Assembly: GCA_027946555.1 (NCBI GenBank)
Contig: JAPEVC010000078.1
Span: 1-64,000, forward strand
DNA: 64,000 bases
Reading direction: 5' to 3'
Source of the DNA: Gnomoniopsis sp. IMI 355080
Lineage: Eukaryota; Ascomycota; Sordariomycetes; Diaporthales; Gnomoniaceae
Made by a program: the position numbers and the translations under genes. Positions 1 through 12,064 of this stretch are shown in pieces. The notes under the pieces were generated by a model. That model ran no database searches and was not told where the DNA came from. It saw only the letters and a program-made list of their open reading frames with translations. The first letter of the stretch is position 1. Each line of letters opens with the position of its first letter.

Positions 1-1125
1 CTCTTGCCTCGTCCCCGGCCCCCGGCCCTCCGTCCGCCCATCTCCTCGGACGTAAGTGTACTCTTAATACTCGCCCCGTCACTCGCACCACTGTGCCACA
101 TGCCCCCCGCATCACCATATTGAATCCCACTCATCGGATCGTCCGGGTCGATCTCGCCCAGCTCAATCTTGGTCAGGATCATCCGCGCCAGCCGCGCAAA
201 CACCTCGTCCACACCCTCCCCGCTAAACGCGCTCACCTCCATCGTGACTGGCACATTGACGCTCGACGCCCACCGGCTGGCCTCGCCCGCGGTGACCTCC
301 CGCCCATCCGGCGCAATGGTCGCGCGCTGCGACGTGCCCCCGCCACCGCCATAGTAGTATTGGTCTGCCGCCGCCGTTGACGTGGTGACTGTGCTTCGAC
401 TTGTTGTGCTCGATACGCTCCCCATGCTGTACCCGCCCGCTCCCTGCTGCTGGTGCTGCTGCGGCGCCGCGAGCGTGATGGTGGATGTGGAACCGTAGCT
501 ACTCGGTGTTGGCGGTGGCATCATGCTGGTGTCGACAAGATGATTACTATCCGCGAGGTCGAGTTTGTTGCCGGCGAGGACGAGGGTGAGGTTCGGCGAG
601 GCTAGTGCGCGCGCGTCGTTGAGAAAGGGCTGTAGGGCATTGAAGGACGAGGACGAGGTGAGGTCGTAGATGAGGATAGCGCCAGCGGCGCCGCGGTAGT
701 AGGAGCGCGAGACGGAGCGGAAACGCTCGGTGCCGGCTGTGTCCCAGAGCTGTATGATCGTAAGAAGTCCAAATCAGCATATGGTGCGCGGTAAGTCACC
801 CTCTCTCTGTGTGTGTGATGGGGAAACGAGAGCAAGACACCGGAAGAAAGCTCCAAATGAGACTGACCTGCAGTTTTATCCGTTTCCTCCGTGCGCCGGT
901 GCCGACTTTGATGATTTTTGTCGCAAACTCGACGCCGATGGTCTGCGAGGACAAGACTCTCCATTCGCTCTTGACGAAGCGATGCAGTAGACACGACTTG
1001 CCCGTTCCGCTGGGCCCGAGTAATATGATCTTGGCCAGGTAGTCGTACATGCTGCCCAGCTCCTGGTCGCGAGCCGTGACATTGCTCTCCTCGCTCGCGG
1101 CGGAGGAGCGCCGTGGTCTTGTCAT
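1..1125 (-). CDS. Rab4/Ypt4-type small GTPase, C-terminus beyond the left edge
   Basis: Rab GTPase of the fungal Rab4 class, a switch for endosomal recycling traffic. Exon 1 is 868-1125, the intron 750-867 (donor GTCAGT, acceptor CAG), and exon 2 runs from 749 off the window. G-motifs are in order: GPSGTGKS at residues 37-44, T62 of switch I in SQTIGVEF, WDTAGTE at 88-94, NKLD at 147-150 and SAF at 259-261. About 109 residues separate NKLD from SAF, against roughly 30 in ordinary Rabs; the excess is low-complexity Pro, Ser, Thr, Gln, Gly and Tyr in uninterrupted frame. The segment KIELGEIDPDDP near the end also fits fungal Rab4. The expected prenylated Cys tail must lie in an unseen exon. The start at 1125 gives a 25-residue leader; a Met at residue 26 (MYDYLAK) is an alternative. 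Assignment to the Rab4 class is from family knowledge. Confidence 0.9.
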
Positions 1126-1900
1126 CTTCGGGGGAGTAGCGGTCGCGGAGGTTGTGTGATGATGCGGAAGATGATGGATTGTTGGCAATTCCCAGGGGTT
1201 TTTTTTTGCACGTCGCTTGATTTCGAGCTGCTGCTGCTGCTGCCGATGATGATGTTGATGTTGAATTGGGAACCCAGAAACAGGAAGCAATACGAGACCA
1301 GCCCAAGAGGGGAGCGAAGAAAAGACACAAGGCAGAAGAAAAGTAACTGGATATTGTGTATTTCAAAACAAAACACAAAAATAATTGTCACACTAGAAGC
1401 ATTAAAAGCTGGCTTACCGCGCTGCAGAGTGTATTGCTTGCTTTGATGCGTTATCAGATTGGCGTCACCGGTTCCCACTTTCCGTCTGTGACCTCGTTCT
1501 GCCAATCGATCACCTGCCACAGCGTCCTTCAGAAGCACCCGCCAGCTAAAAGCGGTCCAGAGCGGCGTTTCAGGTCCACATGGATGGCACTGCTTATCAT
1601 CTGCAGATTACAGCAGGTACCGTAGTACTTGGTATATGATCCATCCCAATGCGGGATAGGGGTCTCTCGAAAGTACTTGCCTACTATAATACTAGGTAAG
1701 AGTACAGTACAAGATACAAGGTACTTACCGCTAATCGAAGAACTGGGACCTCGGCTTAAATGCGTCAGCTGGATTCGACCCTCTTCCCTTCGTGGCCGCG
1801 AACTTACTAGACACCAACCGTGTATTCTCACGAGAATGGGCTGAGTGCTTACCTTATTTGGGCATTTCCGATAGCCCATATCTTGAAAACAATCCTCACC
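1126..1900. promoter_or_regulatory. Shared upstream region of Rab4 and the SDR gene
   Basis: This divergent intergenic DNA of about 775 bases separates the Rab4 start from the dehydrogenase start. Small open frames occur on both strands but none has recognisable domains. A run rich in GTAC, TACT and TAGG words lies near 1620-1730. I see no defined promoter element. Confidence 0.5.
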
Positions 1901-3039
1901 ATGAAGATATCAGGACGTACCTTTGTAATATCTGGCGGGTGAGTTTAACGCTTCCTTGCTGGACAAACCCTGGCGAGCTCAAGTCACCACAATAATCACA
2001 TGCTTCTCATACATTTGTCTCTCCACGCTATATCGCATAGGAAAGAGAGAGAGAGAGAGGGACACACACACACACACACAATTCCCCAGATTGACTCTAA
2101 CCTCTCCTTCCCCTCAAATAGCGCTTCCGGCCTCGGACGAGCGACTGCTCTAGAACTAGCCCAACACGGCGCCAACATCGCCATCCTCGACCTGAACGAG
2201 GATAATGGTGCCGAGCTCGTCCACCAGCTCGGCGGAGAATCGCGCGCCAAATTCTTCCAGGTCGATGTCACCGACTCAGATAGCATTGAGGCCGCCGTCA
2301 AAGGCACCGTGTCCTGGATACAAGACGTGACAAAGGCTCCGTTGGGAGGAATCATACCCGCTGCCGGTGTTGGCATCCCAGGATTGGTATGTAAGAAAGA
2401 AAGAATGAAGAAGAATGCGACATACAATTCCCCTCCCCTTCCCTTTCCTTAATTTGGGCGCGAGCTTGGAAGTGAAGGTGAGAGAAATCACACAGAGGGA
2501 AAGCTAAGTACCGAGTCTTCTTCGTGGGGTGTTAGATCCTCGACGGCAAAAACCGCCCTCTCCCCATGCAATCGATCGACATCGTCCTCAACATCAACCT
2601 CCGCGGCACCCTCGACCTAATTCGGCAGTTCCTCCCCTATCTCTCCCGCTCTGAACCCTTCATCACGCCGTCCAACGATGCCGAGCACGGCGTGATCATC
2701 ATGGTCGCCTCAGCTGCCGCCTTTGACGGACAGATGGGTCAGACGGCCTACGCAGCCTCCAAGGGCGCCGTCGCGAGCATGACGCTGCCCCTGACGCGCG
2801 ATCTGTCGCGTTTCGGGATCCGCGTGGTCACCATTGCGCCAGGGACTTTCGAGACGCCCATGACGGCGATGATGAGCGACAAGGTCAGGACGAGCCTGGA
2901 GAAGAGCATGGAGTTTCCCAAGAGGGGCGGCACCGGGCAGGAGTTCGCAGGGGTCGTCAGAGCGTGTGTAGAAAACGTCATGCTGAATGGGTGTGTCATC
3001 AGGTTGGATGGCGGTGCGAGGATGCCAAGTCGCTTGTAG
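1901..3039 (+). CDS. Short-chain dehydrogenase/reductase, 3-hydroxyacyl-CoA dehydrogenase type-2-like
   Basis: NAD(P)-dependent SDR oxidoreductase of 268 residues, likely acting on hydroxyacyl-CoA or a related alcohol. Exons are 1901-1938, 2122-2386 and 2536-3039, with GT-AG introns and matching phases (2, then 0). Exon 1 encodes only the first beta strand, so the cofactor motif GGASGLG (residues 12-18) is assembled across intron 1. The Asp-Leu-Asn after the second beta strand favours NAD(H). The catalytic set is S160, Y173 and K177 in YAASK. The end (IRLDGGARMPSRL) is typical of the HSD10-like group. Intron 1 holds GA and CA microsatellites. The start ATG is preceded by CTCACC, a good context. 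The family call is firm; the substrate is inference. Confidence 0.88.
2041..2080 (+). repeat. (GA)n-(CA)n microsatellite inside SDR intron 1
   Basis: An alternating GA run passes directly into a CA run of about 20 bases, then into the pyrimidine tract before the intron 1 acceptor. Slippage here would change intron length but not the protein. Confidence 0.9.
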
Positions 3040-3316
3040 ATGAGGTGAGAATGAATCAAGCCGATCATATTGCATCCGTGGATCTCACAGATGGTATCAA
3101 AGGACATCGTCACTGGGCTCCTTGTTGATATCACTGTCTACCTATCCTATCCCATCAAGCCAGTGATTCAGCCTGAGTAGCAATATGAAAGCTGGCCCCT
3201 CATCATATCACCTTCTTCTAGTCCTTCATTCCACCATATCAGCAGTAATCGTCCTCCGCCAGCAGACCGTAATCATTTGCCGGGCTCACTCGATCGACAT
3301 CGCGGTGCTGACACAA

Positions 3317-4787
3317 CTAGTAGCCGTCCTGCTTCAACCGACCATAGTTATCTTCCTTCGCCAACTGTCCAGTATCGCGGCGCAGCGACGCAGCCCCCGA
3401 CGGGCGGTACTTGTCGGTGGATGGCAGAGACGGATCGTGGCGACTGCCATCAAAGTAAGGCCGGACAGAACGCGATCGATGACGACTATCCCGGCGATGA
3501 CGACGGGGAGATCTAGACCGCGATCGCTCTGACATCCTCTTGTTCTCTTTCCCCGCTGGCCGAGCCTCGGCACTACGGTCATTAGACACCGCAGCCAGCT
3601 GACCCATGCGGAATCCCTCGACAAATGCTCTTGCCTGCAGAGGGTCGTTCATGTCGACACCAGATGTCGAGCTCGGTTCTGAAAGGCGCGGGGTTTCCTT
3701 CTTTGTTTCCGCCTTGGTGAGCTGCTGTGGCCACTGGCGGCCTACGGACGGGGCAGCAGTAGCTGCGGGACGTGGGAGAGGCCAGCTCTGCACAGTCTTG
3801 AGAGCCTTGAGAGCTGTGTGTATCTTGGCCTCTTGCGGGTTGTCGTAGCGTCCGAAGCCCTGAATGACAACGGTCTTGACAAGGACATCGCACTTATATC
3901 GGCCGTCTTGCATAGTAACCTTGAACTCTAGCATGGTAAGTCAGCCTCACGCAGGGCTTGAAAACAGATGTTCCACAGCAACCAGGCAGAAATTGGTACA
4001 TACCAGGGTTGAAGCGGCGACGCTGGCATTCGGAAGAAAGTTGCTGAACAGGGCCACCGCTACGGCCCTCGCGGTCACCACCGCGCACGACGGGAAATGG
4101 GCCCGGGGTAAGGGTAGGATTGCCTGTGCCATTAGCCACACCTCTGCCACTAGAGCTGGGCTGAAATGCACGAGACGGTCCGGGGGGTGGGTTGCCATTT
4201 CCGTAGCCCGTATCTCCGCCAGTATAGTTCTGGGGGAGACGCGGCGGGCCGGGATAGTTGAACATGGTGTCCGGGTAGGTAGCTGCTGGACGAGTAGTAG
4301 AGGGACCTGTGGACTGCCCCGTGAGAATGGTGGGAAGAGAAGGAGGGACGGGGCGAGGAGTGGTGGAACCAGGCCGGAGCTCGACGGCACCAAGCTTGTA
4401 TGTGGTGCGAGCGGTGTCGATGCGACGCAAAACAGCGGCAAGGCGCTCTTGGGGTGTCGCGTTGGCCAGAATGGGGGCGACGCGTGAAGGAGGCGTGTCA
4501 AGGACCTGGCCCTCCTCCAGTTCCAGTTTGAGGGTCTTGTCGCCCATCTGGAAGTACAGCACCTAATCAGTAGGTTGGTGGAGCCACAGGAATGATATAT
4601 ACACAGAAGCACCACTTACTCTTCGAAAACGCAATGAAAGATTGGATGCAATGTCTTTTGCGACGAGACGTGAATGGGGCGGCGATGTTTGGTGGAGGAA
4701 GTTGATAGGTTGTTGGGCTTGTTTGCGGTCTTTGTCCACGTCTGCACCTGCACCCTTCCTTCCCTGAGGGGTTTCCAAGGCAGCCAT
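3317..4787 (-). CDS. RS-tailed protein with a dsRNA-binding-like block
   Basis: Predicted nuclear RNA-related protein of 445 residues; I do not recognise a named family. Exons are 4620-4787, 4004-4562 and 3317-3927. The phases agree (0, then 1), and the second junction creates FNPEFKVTMQDGRYKCDV. Residues about 235-285 (LSSECQRRRFNPEF, then a strand-rich stretch, then DNPQEAKIHTALKALK) resemble a double-stranded RNA-binding fold: beta strands followed by an Ala-rich helix. The middle is Pro/Gly/Ser-rich. The end has an Arg-Ser tract (SERSRSRSPRRHRR, then RHRSRS) as in splicing-associated proteins. The gene lies tail-to-tail with the SDR gene, with 277 bases between them that show nothing notable. 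The dsRBD call rests on residue pattern only. Confidence 0.75.
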
Positions 4788-5214
4788 TTCCTTCTCTTTT
4801 TATGCTTCTCTACCTGACATTTTCTCTTGCCTGTGTGGAGCACCGGTCTTCTCTTTCTGCTTTTTGTTCTAGCGACTCACCTTCGTCTTGGGCGATATTA
4901 CCTCCAGTTTGCACACAAATCACAGGCACCCTCCCCTCATGTGCCAGTCTCATATTTTCCAATCAGTATTTAACTCTTCTGTATTTCTCATGGGTTGGAC
5001 TTTACAGGAACCGACTGCTATATCCAATTACTCAAAGGCTCTTCGCATGCTTCCTCTCTGTCTGCCTCCATAATGATTTTTCTGTATGCCTCAATCAAGA
5101 CTTTCACAATATAGTATGCCATAGAGCCATGACAAGTTACAAGAAATAGAGGACTTTCAATAAGTATGTGGTAGTGTGTAAGAGGATGTACAGAAAGGTG
5201 ACCCCACATCATAC
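4788..5214. other. Intergenic, 427 bases
   Basis: Upstream region of the RS-tailed protein gene and downstream region of the hydroxyacid dehydrogenase gene. It is pyrimidine-rich next to the start at 4787. No gene seen. Confidence 0.5.
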
Positions 5215-6329
5215 CTAATTTATGACATTGACCAATTCCTCCCCCTTCTCCCACCTCTGAATAGCTTCCACCTGCTGCTCATACCACGACGTAAACGTTT
5301 CCTTCTCCGCATACCCCGTGTGCGGCGTCAACAGCACCTGACTCCTCCCATCCTCACCCCACCTCGTCGTCCTCCACCGACTGTCCTTGGGCAGCGGCTC
5401 AATCTCAAACACATCCACCCCCGCCGCCCTGATCTTCCCTTCCTCCAGCACCGCCCAGAGATCCTCCTCCACTACAATCGGCCCCCGCGACGTATTCACA
5501 AAGATCGCCTCCTTCTTCATCCGCCCCAGGTCCTCCTTCGTCACCATCCCCCTCGATCTGTCCGACAACACCACATGCACACTCACCACATCCGACCCCG
5601 CAAACAACTCCTCCCGACTAACCACCTCAAACGCCCCTGGCTCCAACCCGCACGCACGCGCCTGCTCATCCGCCTTGGCCTGCGTCAAGTTCGGACTCCA
5701 CGCCACCACACGCATCCCAAACGCCGCGACCATCACCCGCGCCACGTCCGCGCCCAGCCTGCCCAAACCCAACACCCCGAGCGTCACACCTTTACCCCAC
5801 AGCGGCACCGCCACGCCCGTCTGCCACCCGCCCGACTTCACCGAGGCGTCGTCCGCGACGAGTCCTCTGGCCAGCGCGAGGATCATGGCGACGCAGTGCT
5901 GCGTCGTGGAACTGCCCGAGGACTTGGTGCCTACGACGGGGACGTTGTGGGCGCGTAGGGCGGGTAGGTCGAGGCCTGCGTTGCGGAGGCCGGTGGTGAG
6001 GAGGAATCGGAGGTTGGGTAGGCGGGCGGTTAGGTCTGCTGGGAAGGGAGTGCGCTCGCGCATTGTGCCTGAAAAAGGGGTTTGGTTAGTGAATGAAATG
6101 GTGAGAATCATGATCCGGGGAGGGGGCTGTATATACAGATGACCGGGAAGGGTTCCAGGCGTGCAACGAGTCTGTCTTTCTCATCTTGAGGCGTGGCCGG
6201 GTGATTGTATGGTAAGAGCGTATCACGAAAGATGGTCACGTCGAATTTGCTGGCGTCAAGTTTCTTGAAGATGGGCTCGGCGAAGCCTTGATAATCGTCC
6301 AAGACGGCAACTTTGATAGGGCCCGCCAT
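5215..6329 (-). CDS. D-isomer-specific 2-hydroxyacid dehydrogenase
   Basis: NAD(P)-dependent oxidoreductase of 348 residues that interconverts 2-oxoacids and D-2-hydroxyacids (phosphoglycerate dehydrogenase/glyoxylate reductase superfamily). Exons are 6137-6329 and 5215-6068. The junction restores the family signature VICTMRERTP. The Rossmann motif is GVLGLGRLG. The catalytic set is visible: Arg in VNTSRGPIV, Glu in VDVFEIEPLP, His in LLTPHTGYAEKE. TTGLRNAGLD and GTKSSGSSTTQH match the substrate-binding side, and the C-terminal WYEQQVEAIQRWEKGEE helix closes the fold. The lack of a regulatory ACT domain argues against the serine-biosynthetic enzyme. The exact substrate cannot be told from the sequence. 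Confidence 0.9.
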
Positions 6330-7086
6330 TATTGACTTTACTTTTCACAATCTTTGTCTAGATAGATCGGTAAACTTTTCCGAAAGCCAAAAAACAATCG
6401 ATCAACGCTCAGTAAGCACGAGTGTGTGTGTATGTGTGTGTGTGTGTGTTGTGAGATGAGACACGGAATACAGTATAAATGTCTTTTCCAGAAACTATAT
6501 CTCCATCTCCGAGGCCGGTGCCGGCGTGGACACGGGGATGTCGTCAATTCTCCCCCGCATGTCGGGAGCCACGGGAACACAAGTGGGCCCTCGGGATCGC
6601 ACGCGTCTTCGGTACATGTCAACCGGTGGTAAACTGGAAATAGCGTCGCGGGTCTTGGATCTGCAATATATACATAGTACATAGGATTCCGGGTGGGTCA
6701 TCCCCGGCACTTCTTTGTGATACATCACAGTTCGGTGGAATGTATACACTGGGTGTGAAATAGCATGCATCGGGTATCGTATTTCGTAACTTCGAGGGTC
6801 GCGGAATATATCTAGCTACCTATGTGACATGATCAAAACAATCTACCATCCACACACACAGCGCCGAGCCGAAAGCAGGAGAAAGACGAGGACAAATGGC
6901 GGAAAATTTCAACCAGGTATAAAGCAAAACAAGAAGCTGCAAACAGAATGAGATTCCCCAGAACACCCCTCCCCCCTCTCGACCCGAAAAGGAAGAAACT
7001 GCCTGTGATCCCAGCCTTGACCCCATATGCCTAGTATAGTAATACTTCGAACCATTTCCCACTTGCGCCCCCCCCCCTGGCCAAGT
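6330..7086. other. Intergenic, 757 bases, with a GT microsatellite
   Basis: Upstream of the hydroxyacid dehydrogenase start and downstream of the regulator gene. A GT-rich run occupies about 6422-6450. A CACACA run lies near 6853-6863 and a C-run near 7066-7078. No supportable gene. Confidence 0.6.
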
Positions 7087-10000
7087 CTATATACCATGAG
7101 CACTCCACACGCCTCCCATATTGCCACCCTGCTCCATCAAGCTCTGGCCCCAGTCCGCCCAGTTAAAGTCCTCATTCATGTCCATATCGATATCCTCGGG
7201 CTGCACACCCTCACCCGCTACACCTGGCCCGCCAAGCGGGAACTGGAATGAATTCCGCGCCGTCGGCGTAGTAGTTGAGCTCATGGGTGCATTGCTGCCA
7301 CCACCACCACCACTACCAGTACCAGGCCCACCCACAGCCCCGGGCGTAAAGATGTTCGACCCAGTCGAGTCGTTCCACATCCACACAGGAAGGTTCCCTT
7401 CGATCTTGAGCGCGTCGAGCAGGGGCGTCGCTTGCATACCTTGTGAATCGGTGTTACCCGCCATCGTCGTCGTCGTCGTCGAGGCGGCGCCGCCTGGCGC
7501 CTGACTGCCGTTATTATTTGCAGCAAAGTTGGCAAGCGTCGTCGGATCTGCTGCACGGGATATATCGGTGCCATTGCCGCCCATAAACGGCCACCCTCCA
7601 ACGCCGCTTGTAGCGGCGCGCGCGACGTCTTGGTACTCGGGCGCAAAGGCCATCGGGAAGAGGTTCTCGGGCATGAAGTGTGACTGCGTGATGGTGTTCT
7701 CGACCAAGTTCATTACGCGGGCGTCTGACAGGCTTGGAGCGGCGAAGCTGCTGCTGCTGCTGCTGCCATTGCTGCCCATGTCCCCCATCTTCGTCGGCGG
7801 CTGGGCTTGGGAATCTGCTCCCGCGTTCTTCTGTGCCTGCTGGATCGATGGGGTCTGTGGTTGTTGGTTCTGCAGGTGAGGCGGTAAGGGTGGCGCATTG
7901 ACGAGTTTTCGCCAGCGCTCGGTGGCGATCGCGCTCTTGACGGAGCCTGGCATGGCGGTAAAGGACAGCGGTACGGGCGCCTTGCTTCTTTCTTCAATTT
8001 CCAGCTGCTGCGCCGCGTCCGGATGGCCTTTCAGCCTGGCGACCTCGCCCTCACGGTACTTCTTGGCCTTGAGATAGATCTTTCGAAGCGGCAACCACAC
8101 TGATTGGTCGCCTGCGATGCGGTTGAGGTCGTCGGGATGTGGATTCGCAAAGATGGAGTTGAGCGCCGCCCACGCACGTTCCTCGCTGGGACCCCAAGGA
8201 CGGTGGACGACCTCCATCAGTACGTAGGCAACCGCATGCCATTGTGTATATGTCTGGAAGAGCCACTTCCAAGGCCTCGACCGTGGATCCGAGTTCAGCT
8301 GGTGGTTATACTCAAAAATCTCGGTCGCCGCGGTGAAGATACGTTCGCGAATATCTTCGGACAGAACCTCGCCATCGGAACCTGGGAAGAGCATAGGCTG
8401 GTAAATGACGAGCGTCATTTTGGCCGTGATGACTCTTGCGATATTTGCCGCAGTCCAAAGCATTGGATTGCATGAGGTAGGCTGGTCCTTGAAGTACTTT
8501 TCCTCGACACCCTGATAGATGTTCCGCACCATGCGTTCTTTTTCCTCCAGAGACACCGCGGCGTCCTTGAGGCCTTGTCCCGGATGAGTGCTGGACACAA
8601 CGTAGAGGCTTCGGGCCTGGGCGCATATTTCGTATCGGATAAGAGAAAATGTCATGTCCGAGGCGCCCTGTCGTGAAGGCGGCAGTTCTTTCATGTCCTC
8701 AGAAATATCGGAGTCATTTATGTTTAGGGGGAGCTCGGTGTCGAAAGTACGCTCAACAATCGTGAGCTCGGTGCCCTGGTCTTCGGCCGAGCGGAGATCC
8801 AGTATACACAGGGCCCAGAATAGTCGTCGTCGCATCTCGATCTCCAACGGCGTCAATCCTGGCAGGAATGTTCCATCTCTATGAAGTCCCATTGATTGGC
8901 CAATTCGGATGGCCAGACCAGTCAAGGTCCAAGAAAATCTCGTATCGTCATGTCGCCTGACTAGCACGAGAAATAGGATAAAGGCTTGGAGCAAAACGAG
9001 TTCCGGAGAGGTGATGAATTCAGCTTTTGCGAGTGCTTGCTCCAAAGCGAACCGATACTGCGTGACCAGTTTCGGCCTCTCCACGCCAAAATTCGTTTTC
9101 ACCTAAATTACATTAGCAGCTTTCAGCAAGCGCCCCGATTGTACACAGTCTTACATCGTGCTCGTCCATGGAGGTAATGGCCGCGAAATAGATGGCGAAC
9201 ATCAGAGCTTCGTTTGCAGGCGTAAGGTTGTCCAAGTCCTTGCGCGTTTGATTGACGAGCTTTTCGACAGTCGGGACGTGAAGGACCTTGGCAATGGGAT
9301 CCACGTTTTCTTTGTACACCTGCCACATGTATGGGATCTGGGATGGGAGTGGGTGAAGCGGCCTCAAGTCGATGTCGGCAGACCTGTATCCCAGGATAAA
9401 AGCATGATGGTCGCCGCCGCTGCGATTTGTTGCGGCTGCTATCACGCTCTCCGCATCCGAGTCCTCCGACTCCCCGTCAGTCAATCGGTTCGTCTCGTTT
9501 CGAAGTTCGTCGAGCTGCGCGAAACAAAAAAAAGCAAAATTAGTCTCTGGTCTCTGGTCTTTGGGTTCTGCGGCATTTCGCCTCAACAATCTGCACTCAC
9601 CTCATCCGTGATTTTTGACCACATCGCGCTGCTGACATATCTGGTCTTGCCATGGTCGTTGACCACCAGCCTGCCAAATTTCTTGTTCATGCTGTCCTGT
9701 CGCTGCAACACACCTGACCCTGAGTTGTAACTATATGGTGACGGCCTGCCCTCACCCGCCTGCATGGGCGACCCTTGGCTGTGGCTGCTGCCAGCAGCTA
9801 CACTGTCCGCTCTGTCGCCGCGAGGAACGCCTGAGTTTGGTGTTTGCGAATCCGCCCCAAGTTGGTTGTTCGTGGCCTCTGGAGAATTGCCACTACTCGA
9901 ATGATTTCTAGCGGTCTCGACCTCGATCTGACCGCTCAATTCCTCTACAATACCCTCCAATTTCCGCAACCGCTTCATCAACTCAATCTCCCGCTCGCTC

Positions 10001-10395
10001 GAGGCCTGTTTCGGTGGCGCATTGGGGTCCTTGGGGCGTGGACGACGCGGTGCTCGACCTGGTGCTGGAAATATGCATGGGATCTGGGCTCGACGGCAGT
10101 TGGAGCATGGCATGTGCTTGTCGCATCGGACTTTTCTCCTTCGACATGTCACACAGCTGCGCGGATTCAGACGTTCGGAGGGAAGGTCTGTCGGTGTGTA
10201 CACGGAGGCGCCTGGGTAGGCTGGATGTGTCTGCGGTCGTGGCGACGGCTGGTTGGGGTTGCTGGGCATGCCATTGTTGACGGGCGACTCGTTTGTGGGC
10301 GTGAAGCTGTCTGCAAAGGACTCGACCGGACTGGTCGGATTGGATGGGTTCGACCCGGAAGTCGGTGGAGGGAACTGGTGGCCTGAGCCATCCAT
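7087..10395 (-). CDS. Zn2Cys6 fungal transcription factor with fungal-specific regulatory domain
   Basis: DNA-binding transcriptional regulator of 1056 residues, expected in the nucleus. Exons are 9601-10395, 9155-9514 and 7087-9102, with phase-0 junctions (donors GTGAGT and GTAAGA). The binuclear zinc cluster is C81-x2-C84-x6-C91-x5-C97-x2-C100-x6-C107. A basic linker (GRAPRRPRPKDP) and a coiled-coil-like dimerisation helix (RLRKLEGIVEELSGQIEVE) follow. The middle homology region has the usual RRRLFWALCILD and IRIGQSMGLHRDG segments. The C-terminal third is Gln/Ser/Gly/Asn-rich and ends in an acidic patch (EDIDMDMNEDFNWADWGQ), a plausible activation domain. The target pathway is unknown, and no neighbouring enzyme clearly pairs with it. 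The long leader upstream may hold regulatory upstream frames. Confidence 0.92.
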
Positions 10396-12064
10396 CGCAG
10401 GCGTCTATTCCGTTGTTGCACAGCGCTCTGGAAGGGCAAATGAGTCGGACGATCGGTGCCGGGCCAAGCGTGGAGCTGAGGTCGTTGGTGACAGTGTGAT
10501 TAGTCGCGGCTGATTCCGGCGGCACTTGGGTCGGAGTCAAATCCGGAAACAAGGTCTGCTCTGCCGTCGACCGTCACATACAAGAATGTCTTGAGATTTT
10601 GTAGTTATTCTGTAGTTCTTGACGGACGGCTTGAAAGAGATTTCGTCTGCTGGACTTGGGCGCACAGCCACTCATCAATTACATGCAGTACCTTGAAAGA
10701 GCAGCCAGGCCGGAGAATCTTCCGAGTGCGCTTCGACTTCGCGGGGTTGTGAGAGAGAGCCTGGTATAGAATGATTTCAAAGAGATATGGGACTGCGCCG
10801 GCCTGAGAATGAGAGGCAACAACAGAAACTGAGCTGATTCACACGTAGACAGGTCTGGAGGCGTCCTCTGCGCCGACGAGAAAGTGAGTGGTGAGAGTGA
10901 GAGAAGAAAACAGGACCAAAAAAAGCCCCTGGGGGCAGTTTGACGATGTGGTCCCGGCCCAGTCTCACCGCGCGAGGGCCGTTGCTGGAAATGCGGGACC
11001 GGCACCGGCCAATATGTGACCTCGAATATACGTAGTATGTATGTTAGTAATATGCAGTCAAACCAGTCCCGTCAGTCCCGTCAGTCCAGTCAACCCAGCC
11101 AGTCAAAGTGATGCACACCAAGAACTGCACACGACCAGGCCAGGACGGTCTTAGTGGCGATCACAGCCGTTCCTGGCCCCACCCCATCCATAATTATCGG
11201 CGCTTTGAGCCTCAATCTCACTCTTCCCATCGAGTCATGGTCGTGGGCAAACAGGTTCTGCCTACGCACAATGTGCAGGATCTGATCTCGACCTTTTTCG
11301 GCGGTTGCGACTTGCAGTGACGGCGTTAAGCGTAACCGAAAATATGAGGTGTCACTCTTTACTATTCCGGGGAGTTGGAGAGAGTGCCAGAATGCAGCCG
11401 AACACGGCCTCGTCGAAAGTTTGACCAGCCAGCCAGCCATAACATAGCTGACGTAGCGCTGCGTGCTGCATTGGAGATCACGCTCATCCCATGCGTCCGC
11501 ATAATAGGACTGGCCGAGAACTAATGCCCAATTACTTTTCGCTTGTTGCTCCAGGCGCGGGGTGTTACACTTTGTCCTCGAGTTAGCCCGCTAGGATTAC
11601 CCAGTGAGTCTCGTGAAGGCTGGGCTGGGGTTCATGCCACTAACCTCATCAGTGATGATTTGCACAGAGAAACCCAAATAGCTAATCCAAGGGAATAACA
11701 TCCATACTATGATGCTTATTCCCGAACTTCATCTTGCCGGCTCAGAGGCTTTCATAACAGATCGTCGGGGGCCACTGATCTCGACTACTATTGCCTTTGT
11801 AGTGAGAATATTACCCTGAGATACTATGGTCTACTAGTTTTGACTGAACAAGTCGGGCGATGCTGATCTGTCGCCCCCGTTCACAACTTCTAGAGTCTCG
11901 TATATTCCTCTCAAGATATCATACTTGGTGCTATCCACGTGAGCTGGCCAATGGGAAAGAGGATATGCCCGTGCTCCCATTGATAAGACGTGACCATGCA
12001 ACACGATCTACCCGCTTCGCAAGCTCTTCACTTTATAAGATAAAGCATTGGTATTTGCTTGACT
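10396..12064. other. Intergenic, 1.67 kb: leader and promoter side of the regulator
   Basis: Long non-coding stretch before the Zn2Cys6 gene. Several short frames occur on both strands, none with a domain. A direct-repeat patch of GTCCCGTCA/GTCCAGTCA words is at about 11065-11105. No RNA gene recognised. Confidence 0.5.

Noticed and set aside
5320..6142. Two long plus-strand frames opposite the hydroxyacid dehydrogenase
   Set aside because: They mirror the GC-rich minus-strand coding sequence. Pro/His/Arg-rich translations with no domain are typical shadows.
6422..6450. GT-rich microsatellite considered as a telomere-like or regulatory repeat
   Set aside because: It is a simple dinucleotide run, unlike TTAGGG, and no associated element was seen.
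9844..10386. Long plus-strand open frame (180 codons) opposite the Zn2Cys6 gene
   Set aside because: It is antisense to exon 1 of the regulator, whose zinc cluster is unambiguous. Composition is Trp/Gly/Arg-heavy and no domain is present.
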